DNA from: Mansonella perstans
Taxonomy: Eukaryota > Nematoda > Chromadorea > Rhabditida > Onchocercidae
Direction: 5' to 3'
Length of the DNA stretch: 64,000 bases
Assembly: GCA_037074765.1 (NCBI GenBank)
Contig: JBAMDO010000260.1
Location: forward strand, 1-64,000
Shown: positions 41,314 through 53,300 of the stretch, piece after piece
How the letters are laid out: the number at the start of each line of letters is the position of its first letter
Numbering within the stretch: the first letter of the stretch is position 1
Made by a program: the position numbers and the translations under genes
The notes under the pieces: generated by a model
What the model was told of the DNA's origin: nothing
The model's input: only the letters and a program-made list of their open reading frames with translations
Database searches by the model: none

Positions 41314-41424
41314 TTAGTTCGTGGAATTTTTTAATGAAACATAATAGTTTTTAATGAATCTTGGACTTTCTTTATCACTACCATACCCGCTGTCAATGCT
41401 TAAGGATCTGGATAGTTCTTTTAC
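41314..41424 (-). other. Putative terminal coding exon, gene unknown
   Basis: The minus-strand frame reads VKELSRSLSIDSGYGSDKES and on to a TAA, 36 codons, GC-richer than the flanks. Possible acceptors are CATCAAAG, TAAAAG and TATCCAG inside its 5' end. Just upstream on the same strand (about 41420-41465) a second frame reads MSVLDDPNNVPSK and then meets TAA. The two would join with a single-base frame change. This may be a decayed exon, a sequence error, or a splice junction. A 22-base microexon candidate after an ACTTTGCAG acceptor lies near 41570-41592. Together with 45376-45537 it may form one gene. Confidence 0.35.
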
Positions 41425-44400
41425 TTTGATGGAACATTATTAGGATCATCAAGAACACTCATCTTTATTATTTGGATCTTTTTAATGAATCATAATAGTT
41501 CATGAATTTTTTCGATGAATCATAAATAGAATGCAAATTTGCCAAAAAAAAATACTTGAAATGTAACAGTAGCGGTGCTGCAAAGTTGATTTCATGCACA
41601 ATTTGTACTAATTAATGATTGAATCTGATTTTAAAAAGATAAAATGTATAGATAACATACAAACAGAGTTATTTTTTCCGCTACATATTTCGGCATTTGA
41701 AAATTTCATCCTAAATTGTTTGACATGAAAACAAGCAACAATCGAAGTAAACCATTTCAGACACAATATTAAAATATTTTGGATTTCTGGATTATAGTTT
41801 CAGATGCAAATGTCAATCATGCAATTTGTTAATGTATAAGTAGTATGCATATTGATTCAATTAATTATCTCATTTTAAAAATTTGGCAGATTAATTATTT
41901 AGCCACTTTTTACAATATGCCTTTTTATAGTAATCAAAGTTCGATTCTAAAAAAAAAAATGGACTGAAATAACTTTACAAATTTTGAACTGCTGAAAAAA
42001 GTTTTGGTAATTAGCAAGCATTATTCCTTATATTATAGCTAAGTAAATAATTACAAATTAACAAATAATTCAAGTTTTTCATCAACTGACTTACAAGTTT
42101 TTTTCTTAAAATTATTTTTATTTTATGTTTCAAATAGTTACAGATAATTTAAATGACAACAAATATCTCTGAAACTTTTCCTACATTAAAAAAATTACCA
42201 AAAATTTGGAACTTAGAAACTAAATAAAACTTATTGATTCTTTAAAAGATTTCGTTTTGTTTTAAAAAAAGAAAAAAACAAAAAAAAGGTTCGCACATTT
42301 TTTTTGCCCTGCATACAAAGTTCACATGACATTTTAGATTTGTCAATTTTATCGTCAAAAATTTCAAAATTAAAAATTCAATTAAGATCACCGAATTTGT
42401 TGTTAAAAATTTCAAATTCAGTAAATTGTCGCAAATTTACTGTCAGTAATTTAAATTGCAATAAAAAATGAAAAATTTTGAAACTGAATATTTTCATTTC
42501 TGGTGCTCCTAATTTTACAGAAAAATATGATATTATCAAAAATTTAGTTGTAAAAATTAATTTTGCCTAAAGCAATGAAAAAAGCCAAAAAAAATGTCGT
42601 CATTTTCTGGTTTTTTAAAAATATACCAAAAAGTTTTGAGATCTTTTTATACCAATGCAAATTATGAAATATATTTTGTCCATTAAAATTTTATGTAAAA
42701 ATTAAAGGATTTGAAAAATTAACACCACGAAAAAATAACGAGGAAACATTATAATATAATAATTGAATGTAATAAAATTATTTGATAAAAACTTTTGCAA
42801 TTTCATTTACTGCTACGATTTTTAGTTGGAAAAGTAAAATGATTGATGATTTAATTTCATCAAATAACTAATTTACTAAAAAATTTTACTAGACATTTTT
42901 GGGATATGCTACAAAATGAATTTACATTGTTAATTAGTTTTTATCAATTTTTGCAACAGTAGTTTACAGAGATATTTATTAATCGTAAATCAATGTAAAT
43001 TAATAATGAATGAATGAAAATTATAAGCAGCAAATTAAAAAATATATATAACAGAAAAAGAGGGGGAGAGGGAGAGGAAGAGAAATATGAAAATATTAAT
43101 CAATTTTACTTTTTTATTTTTGAAAAAAAAATGAAAACCAATGTCATTTATTTTAAATTATTAAAATTTTATTTTCTTTCAAGTTTTTTAAAAAAAAAAG
43201 GAAAATAAAACAATCAAAATAATTGAAATAAGTTATGTCCAATTACTCTGTTGTAAGTTTTCAAAATATGTTTGTAATTAATTTAGTGAAATAGGAATGA
43301 TGGGAATGGAATGTGTCAAATAAATGATTGAAATGATACTAAATTATAAATCAATTATTTGAATCGGTTAATAATCAGTTGGCTACAAAATAATGTAATT
43401 TATGTTATTAGTAGGTAAAAATTTTACTTTAGATAATTTTTATCATTTCCCTAAAAACAACTGATTTAATGTTTTATCATTTATTTGTTTCCTAACAACT
43501 GATATTCCTGATACTCAAAGATAGATTTGTTTATAAGTAAATTTTCAAATTATATTTATAATTAATTTTTTTTGTTATTCTATCGATGCTTTATTCAAAT
43601 TTCAATGAAGCAAAAAAACTGTTGCGTTTAATTATGAAGTGCTTTCCGTAATGTAAAATTATTGCAAATAGAATAATATGAGTGACATTCGAAATTTTCT
43701 TTTTTATCGAATTGATGCATTTTTTAAAAAAAAAAATCTTTTTTTTTTCATCAATATAGATCAGGAATATTTGCAGAAGAAATTTCACAGATATATTTAA
43801 TGTCAATGTAAATTATGTCAAAATTTTTTTTATATGGGAAATAAAAAAAGTATCAAAAAGGATGTGAATGGGAAAATTTGCGCAAAGAAGAAAAAAATAA
43901 TGTGGTATTAAATTAGTTATATGATAGATATAAATAAACTGCAATCTATTTCTTTAGATAATAGAATAAACTATTTTCTTTACTACAGAGAGCTAGAATT
44001 TTGGTTATTCTATTTCACTTCATTTATCATTGCAAGTGAAAAAAGAAATTTAATTTTATTATGAAAAATTAATAATTATTTATTAATTCAATAATTAGCA
44101 TATTTTTAGGATCATTGCAAAATTATTACAATAAAAGATAACGCGCAATAAGATTAAATTATTTTTTACTTCCAAAAAGTATTAAAAAAAAAAAAAAAAA
44201 AGAAAANTATTTTGCAGTTATTTCATCGGTGCATGCACAACGATTTTGCATGAATTGTTTGGTTGACAAATTTATATTAAAAATACTTTCCGATCATATT
44301 TTGATTTTATTTGAAATTAATTATGCTTTATAAAATTATTAATCTGTTTTTTTGCTTTGAAATTATTTCATTTAAAAAAAAAATCATTTTCTAATAAATT

Positions 44401-45375
44401 TAATAGTATGCATTTCAAGCATATCAAATTATAAATAAAAAATAAAAATTGAAAGAAAATTTATTGAGAAATGACAATTTAACAAATTACTTATCTTTAT
44501 GAGGTTAAAATTCATTGTTAAAGTAATCAATTGAAATAATGGAGAAAAATAATAGAATTTTTAAATTAAACTCGTTCACTTTTTCAAGGATTTGTAACTT
44601 TGTAGACAAAAACTTTTTTGGGAGCGGGAGAGGGATTAGAAATTTAACTGCGTCATGCTAATCAATCTAATATTCTAATAGCAAATGATTGTTTTTTATG
44701 GATGATAATTAATATTATGCTTAAAGCTTTTTTTTTACAATGACAAACAGTTACTGAATTGATGAATTTATTAAATAAATGTATTCAATAAAATGTTTTA
44801 AGATAACACAAAAGTATCAAAGTGTTCATATCGTTCTAAGAGAATACAGAAGTATCAGAATGATCTATATCGTTTCAAGGGAATACAAAAAGCATCGAAG
44901 TGATATTAAGCCAAACTTATGTGCATTTTGCATTTACTGGCAGTTCCATTCAGCAGTTGTTCAGAAAAGCAATTCTCAGAATAATTGGAGGAATTTTGTC
45001 GAGGCGAAAATGTTTTGTGTCAAATAGAACGATATAGCAGAAAAATATTAGAAAAAAGAAAAAAAATGAAATGGACATAAATGACCTTCGAAAGAAACAC
45101 GTTTTTTGAAATAAAAATTTTTAAATAAATGAATTTTTTTTTTCAAAAATGTAATTTCAAAAAAGATAAAAAGAAAAAGGCAAATATTTTGTAAACGAAA
45201 ATTGCTTTCATTTTGTGAAAATTATTTAAAAAGATTAGAAAGAGAGGAAGCGAAAATTTTTTTTTTCGACAATAATTTGACAAAAAAAAAAAACAAAAAA
45301 AAAAAGCAGAAAGACTCGACTCTTAAAACTTTCGGATTTTATTTGATGCAACAAAAATTTTTCAATTTGAAATAA
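41425..45375. other. AT-rich desert
   Basis: No gene recognised beyond the exon-like islands described separately. The only ambiguous base in the window is an n at 44207 after a long A run. A decayed tandem repeat with a 38-40 base unit (about 44811-44915) contains AAGTATCA and ATATCGTTTC words. Confidence 0.5.
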
Positions 45376-45537
45376 TTAACTACCAATGATTTGTCCAAAA
45401 TAGCCTTTTTGAGGTGAATTAAAAGATCGTAAATAAATACTTGATGACATTGATTTGTTGTCTGATGTAGGTAGAAAAATTGCAAATGATTCAGCACCAC
45501 TCAGCGTATGATTTGTAATGTTAATTACCGGATCTTT
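45376..45537 (-). other. Putative coding exon, gene unknown
   Basis: A minus-strand frame of 53 codons, GC-richer than the flanks, reads NHTLSGAESFAIFLPTSDN, then a Ser-rich piece and SFNSPQKGYFGQIIGS before TAA. A donor (GTAGTT) overlaps the last codons, so it may instead splice onward in phase 1, which would fit the island at 41314-41424 through a microexon. No clear acceptor was found at its 5' side because a long A run (T on this strand) sits there. Family not recognised. Confidence 0.4.
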
Positions 45538-45573
45538 TTACTGGATTTACTTTTTCATTTTCTTGACAAAACT

Positions 45574-45577
<4 letters not shown>

Positions 45578-45607
<30 letters not shown>
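45578..45607. repeat. Poly-A run
   Basis: An uninterrupted run of about 30 A, longer than other A runs in the window. Confidence 0.9.
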
Positions 45608-45611
<4 letters not shown>

Positions 45612-45758
45612 CCAGTTTCAAGTAGTATATGTTGTGTGAATATTGTTGTTGACCATTTCTTGGATATTTTTGGACAATGTGATGTGATTATGGATAATAA
45701 ATAAAACTTTCGAAAGAAAATATGTCTGAACCTCAATAATCAACTATTTTCATTTCAT

Positions 45759-45793
45759 TTATCCATCATCTATTGGAATGTCCGCTTCAATCT
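45759..45793 (-). other. Possible small terminal exon
   Basis: A canonical nematode acceptor (TTTATTTCAG) on the minus strand is followed by an in-frame peptide IEADIPIDDG and TAA. It would need an upstream exon ending in phase 1. No such exon was found, so the parent gene is unknown. Confidence 0.3.
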
Positions 45794-47450
45794 CTGAAAT
45801 AAATGAAAACAATTTTAAATTGCAAAAATCTGTGAGTTTAAAGAGTTAAATTTTAAATTAAAATAAAGAGTGAAAATTTATAAAAAATTTGTTAATAACA
45901 ATAAATAGCTATTGATTATAACTTCTATTTTTCCGAAGAAAAAAATGAAAATTTTTCATTTCATTTCTTATATTTGGTTGTATTTTATATTCAATTTTTT
46001 TCTATTTCTTTTTTTTTACTTTTTATGTATCAACAAGTATATAAGTATAGAAAACAGTAATTAATAGTTAATATGATTAATAGTTAATTAATAGCTAATA
46101 CTTATATGTTTGTACATATATATATTAAATTTTATATTCAATTACTTAATCCGTCTGAATTTGTCTCAATTTGTCTCAGTTATTTAATTTGCCATATTCT
46201 TGTCTCATTTGCTTTACTTTAATTCCATCCTCTAATTCCAATCATGAATTAGCGGTAAATAAGTAAACAATGAAAATAAGTTAGGAGGATAAAAAATCAG
46301 TAAATATAGAATTTAGTAGTAATGGTTAATACAGTAATGGTTAATATTTTATCAATAATTCATAATAATTATTATCATATTAACTATTATGTGTATGCGT
46401 ATATATATTAAATTTTATAAAAAATTACTCATACTTGATTCTTGTCATATTTTAATCCTATTCTAATTTCAATCATGAATTATTGATAAAACGGAGCAAT
46501 AAATAAAAATGAATTATCCTGACATAGTAGTAATAATTTAGCGACAAATGCCGCTAAATTATTTTATGCGACACATACGAGATGACCTCGAACTTGTCAC
46601 TTCATCAACACACTCATTGTTGTTGTAGAGAGAGCAGTGACAAGTGACGTAGAAAAGAAACGAGGTGAGAGGACTCTGCTGAAGGTGTGACACAGGGAGT
46701 GACATGGAAGAGCAGTGGGAAAGGTTGGATGAAAGGATAAGAGATGTGATGAGATTGATGGAAATGATAATACTACTGATTGCTGTATGCGCGCATACCA
46801 AAGTAAATAGTAAATTGAAATCAATTAAAAAAAATTTTTTTTTTATAAAATACCACGACACAAAAAAAAAGAAAATGTCATTTGACGTAGTCTTTTTTTT
46901 GGATTTTGTTGTTCATTCTAAATAAATGGAAAATTCTTAACCGATACTAATTAGTTTTTATATTAATTATGGCGTTCTTTTCGAAAAAAGGATTCATCAA
47001 TTATAAAATCTGAAAAAAACAAAACACAAAATTTACTTGGCGATCCAATTAAATTTCTTTTTTTTTAAAAAATGAATTTTGTTAATTTGTTAAATTAAAA
47101 AAAATTGCTGCAATAAGTAAGTGTTGTATTACTTTAAAAATTTGTTAAAACACTTTATTGAAATAAAATGTCGCAAAAAAAAGTATTGAAAGGAAAAAAG
47201 AAAAATACATTTCAAAATTTATTGTTTAAATTGAAGGACAAAATTAGAGGAAAAGAGGAAAAAAAAAGAAATTTTTTGCTTTTTTGATTTTTTTTTAATT
47301 TAACTTTTGAATAAAACTAGTTTCTTTTTTTTCAAATTAACTTAATTTTATAATTAAAAAATCATCCATACAGTTCGTTTGCGATAATTTTTAAATCGAT
47401 TCAAAAACTTTATTCGTGGAGTTTAATTTTTGCAATGCAAATTTAAATGT
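45794..47450. other. AT-rich stretch with one GC-richer patch
   Basis: The patch at about 46560-46800 is open on both strands, with plus-strand MEEQWERLDERIRDVMRLME and two minus-strand frames. No frame has both splice support and a recognised family, so a promoter or other non-coding element is as likely as a gene. Confidence 0.35.
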
Positions 47451-47454
47451 TTAA

Positions 47455-47519
47455 GTTGCCCTATAACACCTGGGATTCCCATGCCGTCTCCGATCCAAGA
47501 ACTAGCCAGACCCAACATT
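47455..47519 (-). pseudogene. 5S rRNA fragment (3' half), decayed
   Basis: Read on the minus strand, the sequence matches the 3' half of eukaryotic 5S rRNA: CTTGGATCGGAGACGGC-like and GGGAATCCC-like blocks are recognisable, with substitutions, followed by a degenerate end. The 5' half is absent. It is therefore a truncated 5S pseudogene in an AT-rich spacer. The assignment rests on recall of 5S sequence and would be settled by a covariance-model search. Confidence 0.8.
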
Positions 47520-48007
47520 AATTTTACTTTACAAATTTGAGATTTAGTTCACATTTGCTATCACTAAATTATCAGTTTAAATTTATCCAGTAATAAAATT
47601 TTACATCCAACTTTTATAATAACATTGAAATTAACTTCACTTTATAAATCTCAAAAAATTTATTCACAACAAAAAAATTTAGTTGGAATGAAAAAGAAAT
47701 TTTATGGACTAATAAATAATTACTAATTGACTCGTTTTCATCTTTTCTCAAATCACTTAAATTCTTTGAAAGATTAAGATATATACTATAAATTCCAGAA
47801 ATAAACCTAACAAAATTAGCTCATTTAAAGATCAATTTAATTTTCTTATCAATAAACTATCAAAATGAACAAGTGATGATGGATGATTTATTATGTTTGT
47901 AAAATAAAATAATCTGTGATCAATTTTTTTTTTTTTTGAATCTTTGTATTTGAATTTGACAAAAAATATGTTGAATTGAATTACTGATAGTTTGATAGTA
48001 TTTGTGA

Positions 48008-48215
48008 ATAAATTCCGGATTTGTAAAGTAAAACAATTTAATGATTTTATAAAATTAGAAGTAAAATTTGATACTGCTTAAATTTAAACAGATTAATGGA
48101 TAATTTTATGGATAAATTCCAGATTTATAGAGCGAAATTAATTTAGTGGTATTATAAAATTGGAAGTGGAATTTGATACTATATAAATTTAAACAGACAA
48201 TTTTGTAATATTTGT
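48008..48215. repeat. Two-copy tandem repeat, about 104-bp unit
   Basis: Units starting near 48008 and 48112 share ATAAATTCC, TTATAAAATT, GAAG and AATTTGATACT blocks and an AATTTAAACAGA end. A third, shorter echo follows to about 48245. Confidence 0.7.
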
Positions 48216-48997
48216 GTATAAAATTTGGTACTATAGAAATTTAACTAAATATCTGGAATGGAAGATAAATGAGAATGAGTTATTTTTCTTCAGTGTATTT
48301 GCAAAATCATTTTGGTAAAGCTTCAACAAACTAGTTCAAATGGCTAAAACCAATGCATTGCTTCTAATTAAAATGCTTTATACTTGCATAATGCTCATAA
48401 GAATTGCTTTTGCTAAATTTTTGCAGGTTGAATTCATAAATGTTAGAAGAATAATTTTATTGAAAATTTTATTAATGACATGGCATTAATTAACAAACTT
48501 TCATATCATTTCGAATTCAAATTCAAATTCTCAAAAAAAGGAAAAAACTCATCATTTAAATTTTATTTATTAAACTGCAGGTTAATTAATTAATTAATTA
48601 GTTCCAAAATTTAATATCAATAAGGAAAAATTTTTGAATCATTTCAGATTCAAAAATTTAATTTTTCAAAAAAATTTCAACGTTTAAATTTGATTTTAAT
48701 AAAATTTTTTTTTTAATATCCAGGTTAGCATTAATCAATTAGCTTCAAAATTTAATATTCATTTTAAAATGAATTTAATTTTTTTTTAAAATAGAATTTT
48801 AGCTTTTTTTTCTTTTTTCTGCATAAATATCAATTAAACAGAAAATTCTTTTTGATTGATAATATATTGAACAAAATAATATAGCACTGCACGCAGTGAT
48901 TGATGATGGAATACAGAGTGATGCAAAAAAGTTCATCGTAACCATTTCATCTTTATCATTATCGTTATATTGATTTATTCATCAGCACTGTTCGCAT

Positions 48998-49693
48998 CTA
49001 TGTAAACAAAAACAAATGACAGCAATATTTAAATGGTATGTGGATGGTATGAAACAACACACAGAAATTATGGACGAAAGCAAAGGGTTGCTTTGCTCTT
49101 TGATTGTATCGTTGCCGTCGTCGTCGGTTCGGAGTCATCATCGTTGACATCTCGGGCGTCAGCGTTCGCGTCGGCGTCATCCTCGTTGACATCTTGGGCG
49201 TCAGCGTTCGCGTCGGCGTCATCATCGTTGACATCTCGGGCGTCAGCGTTAGCGTCGGCGTTATCATCTTTGACACCTCGGGCGTCAATTTTAGCGTCGG
49301 CATCATCACTGTTGACATTTCGGGCGTCAATTTTAGTGTTGGCTTCATCATCGTTGAAATCTCAGGCGTCAGCGTTAGCGCCGGCGTCATCATCGTTGGA
49401 ATCTCAGGCGTCAGCTTTAGCCTTGGCGTCATCATCGTTGGCATCTCGGGCGTCAGCGTTAGCTTCGGCGTCATCATTGTTGACATCTCGGGAGTCAGCG
49501 TTAGCGCCGGCGTCATCATCGTTGGAATCTCAGGCGTCAGCTTTAGCCTTGGCGTCATCATCGTTGACATCTCGGGCGTCAGCTTTAGTGTCGGCTTCAT
49601 CGTTGAAATCTCAGGCGTCAGCGTTAGTGTCGACGTCATCATCGTGGAAATCTCAGGCGTCAGCTTTAGCGTTGGCGTCATCATCGTTGACAT
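48998..49693 (-). CDS. Possible Thr/Pro-rich repetitive protein from the minisatellite
   Basis: This minus-strand ATG frame of 231 residues is almost entirely a 14-residue repeat of the type MSTMMTPTLTLTPE, followed by a basic non-repeat tail (RRRRQRYNQRAK) and a short hydrophobic end. Many differences between units fall at wobble positions of the Thr, Pro and Glu codons, which fits protein constraint. But the bias is weak, and the competing plus frame shares the same wobble columns. No signal peptide, intron or recognised family was found. Mucin-like Thr repeats are known in nematode surface proteins, which makes it possible rather than likely. Confidence 0.3.
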   Translation of the reverse strand: MSTMMTPTLKLTPEISTMMTSTLTLTPEISTMKPTLKLTPEMSTMMTPRLKLTPEIPTMMTPALTLTPEMSTMMTPKLTLTPEMPTMMTPRLKLTPEIPTMMTPALTLTPEISTMMKPTLKLTPEMSTVMMPTLKLTPEVSKMITPTLTLTPEMSTMMTPTRTLTPKMSTRMTPTRTLTPEMSTMMTPNRRRRQRYNQRAKQPFAFVHNFCVLFHTIHIPFKYCCHLFLFT

Positions 49694-49700
49694 CGAGCGT
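49146..49700. repeat. 42-bp GC-rich minisatellite, about 13 units
   Basis: Units start at 49146 and every 42 bases to 49566; the next comes after a 39-base unit (49605), then 49647, with a partial unit from 49689. The core is GACATCTCGGGCGTCAGCGT. A three-unit block at about 49371-49450 recurs 126 bases later (49497-49576), showing recent segmental duplication. The period is a multiple of three, so long frames are open: minus 48998-49693 (231 residues, a Thr/Pro-rich 14-residue unit), plus 49033-49944 (303, Ser/Ala-rich) and plus 49104-49703 (199, Val/Ile-rich). Which frame is translated, if any, is undecided. Confidence 0.9.
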
Positions 49701-50366
49701 TAGCATTAGTGTTCTTCAGCATCAGCCATCGGTGTCGTCGCTATATACTCTCATATACAATCCAATTCATCGATTTTTTATTTTTATAACACCAGGAAAT
49801 TCTGTCATGAACAGTAGTAATTTAAAATTTATTTTCAATTTTTTTTTCTTGTATTTTTTACTTTTGCAATTTATTCATTTGATTTATTCATTTTTCATTT
49901 ATTCATTTTTCATTTATTCATTTATTCAGTTTCTTGATTTTTAAATTTTAACTTATTACTTATTTAATATTCGAAAAAATATGAAAATGTAATTATTGTT
50001 TCATAAAAGATATTTTATTAACCGTGAAATGAAATGTTAAATTATAATGTAATATTTTTTTTAAACATAATAAACTGAAATGTTCATTTTAAATGATTAA
50101 ATTATAATCATGGGTAAAATCATAGATAAAATCCATGTGTAAAAAAATATATATCCCATTTAGTAATTCATAAATCAATATATTTTAAATTTAAATCATA
50201 ATTGAAATACTGAATTGTTGTAAAATGTTTAACTTGCTTAATATTCTAACAATCAAAAAACTATTTAAATGAAAGCGCCCTTACTACTGATTTAAATTTA
50301 AAAATTCTTCCAATTACATTGCTCATTTTTTAGCTACTTGATTAACATTCAAGGACCAAGTAAATC

Positions 50367-53300
50367 ATGCCAACAACATTAAAAGAAAAATCAAAAGTTT
50401 ATGTCATTGGTGTTGGAATGACCAAAGTAAGAGTTTTTTTTCTTTTTTGCAATTTTATATTAATTGAAAAAATGAAATAGAAAAAAATTACTTCATTTAA
50501 TTACTAATTTAATAGCTGAATTAAAAATAGCCCTAAATACTTTTTTGGTAAAAAATTTCATAGCTTCATTTGTCTTTTTTAAAACTTTTTTTTACTCTAA
50601 AAAAATACATTACAGATTTAAAAATTAATTTTTAAATTTCAGTTCACAAAGCCAGGATCAGTACCAAATTGGGATTATCCTGATATGATAAAAGAAGCAG
50701 GTGAAGCATTTTTTTGAATTTAAAAAATAATTGTTCTTCGATTAATTATTATTCCATTTTTTTTAAATCTGTTTTTTCTGTTACATTTTTCAAAATCTTA
50801 TCAGTTTCAGTTGATATTATCAATGATTAATGCAAATCATTTTGATAATTTCACATTATTTTTGTCAAACTATCATGGATTAAAATATGCGTTACAGTAA
50901 ACAAAGCCTTAACGGATGCAAAACTACAGTATAGCAACATAGAACAAGCAGCAGTTGGATATATATACGGTGGTACTTGTTGTGGACAACGAGCACTTTA
51001 CGAAATTGGACTTACCGGAATTCCAATTTACAATGTTAGCTACTTGTCCACATTATTATTTCTTAATATTTTTTTTCAAAAAAAAAAAGTTTCAATAACA
51101 TTCACAATTTTATGTACATTCTTAATTTGTATCTGTTATAATAATAAATCCGATTAATTAGTGAGAAATAATTAGATAACCAATTGTCATTATCATGTTA
51201 CTATATATTAAATTTCATTAAATATGAAATTACTTTTGTTTTGTATAAAATTTCTTAAATCAAAAATTAACATCTAGCAGCAATGAGAGCATAAAATACG
51301 AATCAATGTCTAGTATTAATTACTTTAATTAATTTTTTAATTAAAAAAGTATTTCAATATATTATAGTTAAATAATGCATGCGCAAGTGGTTCAACAGCT
51401 GTTTATGTCTCAAAATTGTGCATTGAAGCAGGTGGTTTATTTTTGCAAATCTATTTTTAATAATTTTATAATTAATTGCAATTGATAATTAATCACCTAA
51501 TTCACTGTTTTGCAATTAAATAATTGTTCAAATAATTATTGAACAGGTGAAATTTTTCATTTCAAAAATTTTTATTTACAAATTTTTTTAGTTAATTCTA
51601 CAAGTTCATTTGCAAAAACATGACCATTCAATTAATTCATCCAATCAATATTTATTAATGAAATATAAAAAATTTCATTTCAAAAAATTAATAAGATAAT
51701 ATGATTTGAAAAATTTTCAGGTCATGCTGATGTGACACTTGCAGTTGGTTTTGAGAAAATGAAAGGTGGTTCATTGGAAGCAATGGAAAATAGTAATGAT
51801 GATCGAACACATGCACTTGAACGGTATATCGATTTAACTTCAAGCACTCGTGGTTTATTACCTGCACCGGTAATGGCGCAAATATTTGCTAATGCTGGCC
51901 GTGAACATATGGAAAAATATGGTAAATTTAATTTTTCAATCAAGGAATTATTCAATTCTTTTAAATCAATGTAATATTGATTTTGTTGACGAATAGTAAA
52001 TAGTTTTTACTTGTAAAAAATTCATCTTTGATCATTTGTTTAATTTTAAAAAGTTATTTGTTTTTTTGAATGAAATAAAAACTTTGCAAAAAAATAGAAA
52101 TAAAAAAGCTTTGCAAGAAAACAGAAATAAAAAAATTTTGCTAGAAATTAAAATGAGGAGTTTTAAATTTAAATTATTTAAAATTGACCAAACCTAGTTT
52201 GATTTTTATTTCCAAATAATTTTTATCAATGAAATATTCAATTCATTCATTTATCTTTTTCTTTTTCTTTTTTTTTAGGGACCAAAAGGGAACATTTTGC
52301 AAAAATTGCACAAAAGAATCATAAACATTCCATTAACAATCCGTATGTTTCACTAAAAATTATTTCAACGATTAAAGTTAATAACAACAAATTTGAATTT
52401 ATTTAGAAAATTTTAAGTTGTAACTAAATGAAATTTAATGAGCGAAAATATTTTTATTGAAAATATCATCAAATTTTTATGTTTAATTTCAATTTAAAAA
52501 TAAAATTAAAATAAGGAAAATAATCAGAATCACAGATCACAGAAATCAGAGAGATCATTATCACCATTCAGATCATTTTTGTAAACTTGAGCTTTTTTTT
52601 TTTTTTTGTTTCTTACACCTTCAACTTTTAACTTCACCAGTTCCGGAAAAAGTGATTTTGATGTGAATTATTAATTTTTCCGAAAGAAAGTAACTATTCC
52701 ATCAAAAGTAGTCTTTTCATCTTATGTACTATTTATATGTGATAGTATCAATTGTTACTTTTTTCCTTAACTTTCTAGGAATTCACAATTTCAAAAGGAA
52801 TATAGTTTGAATGAGATTCTGAATGCACGAATAATTCACGATTTTATGGGCCTTTTGGAATGCAGGTTTGTTAAAGTGACAATTCCAATAATTAATCTAA
52901 CATTCTCTATTAGTGACAATGATTTTTTTGTTAAATTGTTTAAATTTGAAAAATCAAGTATTGTCTCATTAAGGTGAAATTATTTGAATTTTGGTGAAAA
53001 AAAATTAAATTTAATATTTTCAGTCCAACATCAGATGGTGCAGCAGCAGTGATTTTATGTAGCGAAAAATTTTTAAAGAAATCACCTCATCTTTCTAAAC
53101 AAGCTGTTGAAATTATTGGTAATAAAATTTAATTTTGAAAATGTTTTGAAATGATTAAATGCATTACAACATTTAAAACAAAATTTTTTAGTTCATTTTT
53201 TAAGTTTATTTTTTTATCGCATGAGAGAAGTATATGTGGAAATTTTGACGCTAATTTAAATTTAAACAATTAAAATCAAATAAAAAAAAATAAATTATTG

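Noticed and set aside
44201..44210. Ambiguous base n
   Set aside because: A single unresolved base after a long A run; an assembly or sequencing limit, not biology.
46559..46925. Competing ORFs on both strands
   Set aside because: Three frames are open across the same GC-richer patch and none has splice or family evidence.
51722..51955. 77-residue minus ORF inside SCPx
   Set aside because: Antisense shadow of SCPx exon 5.
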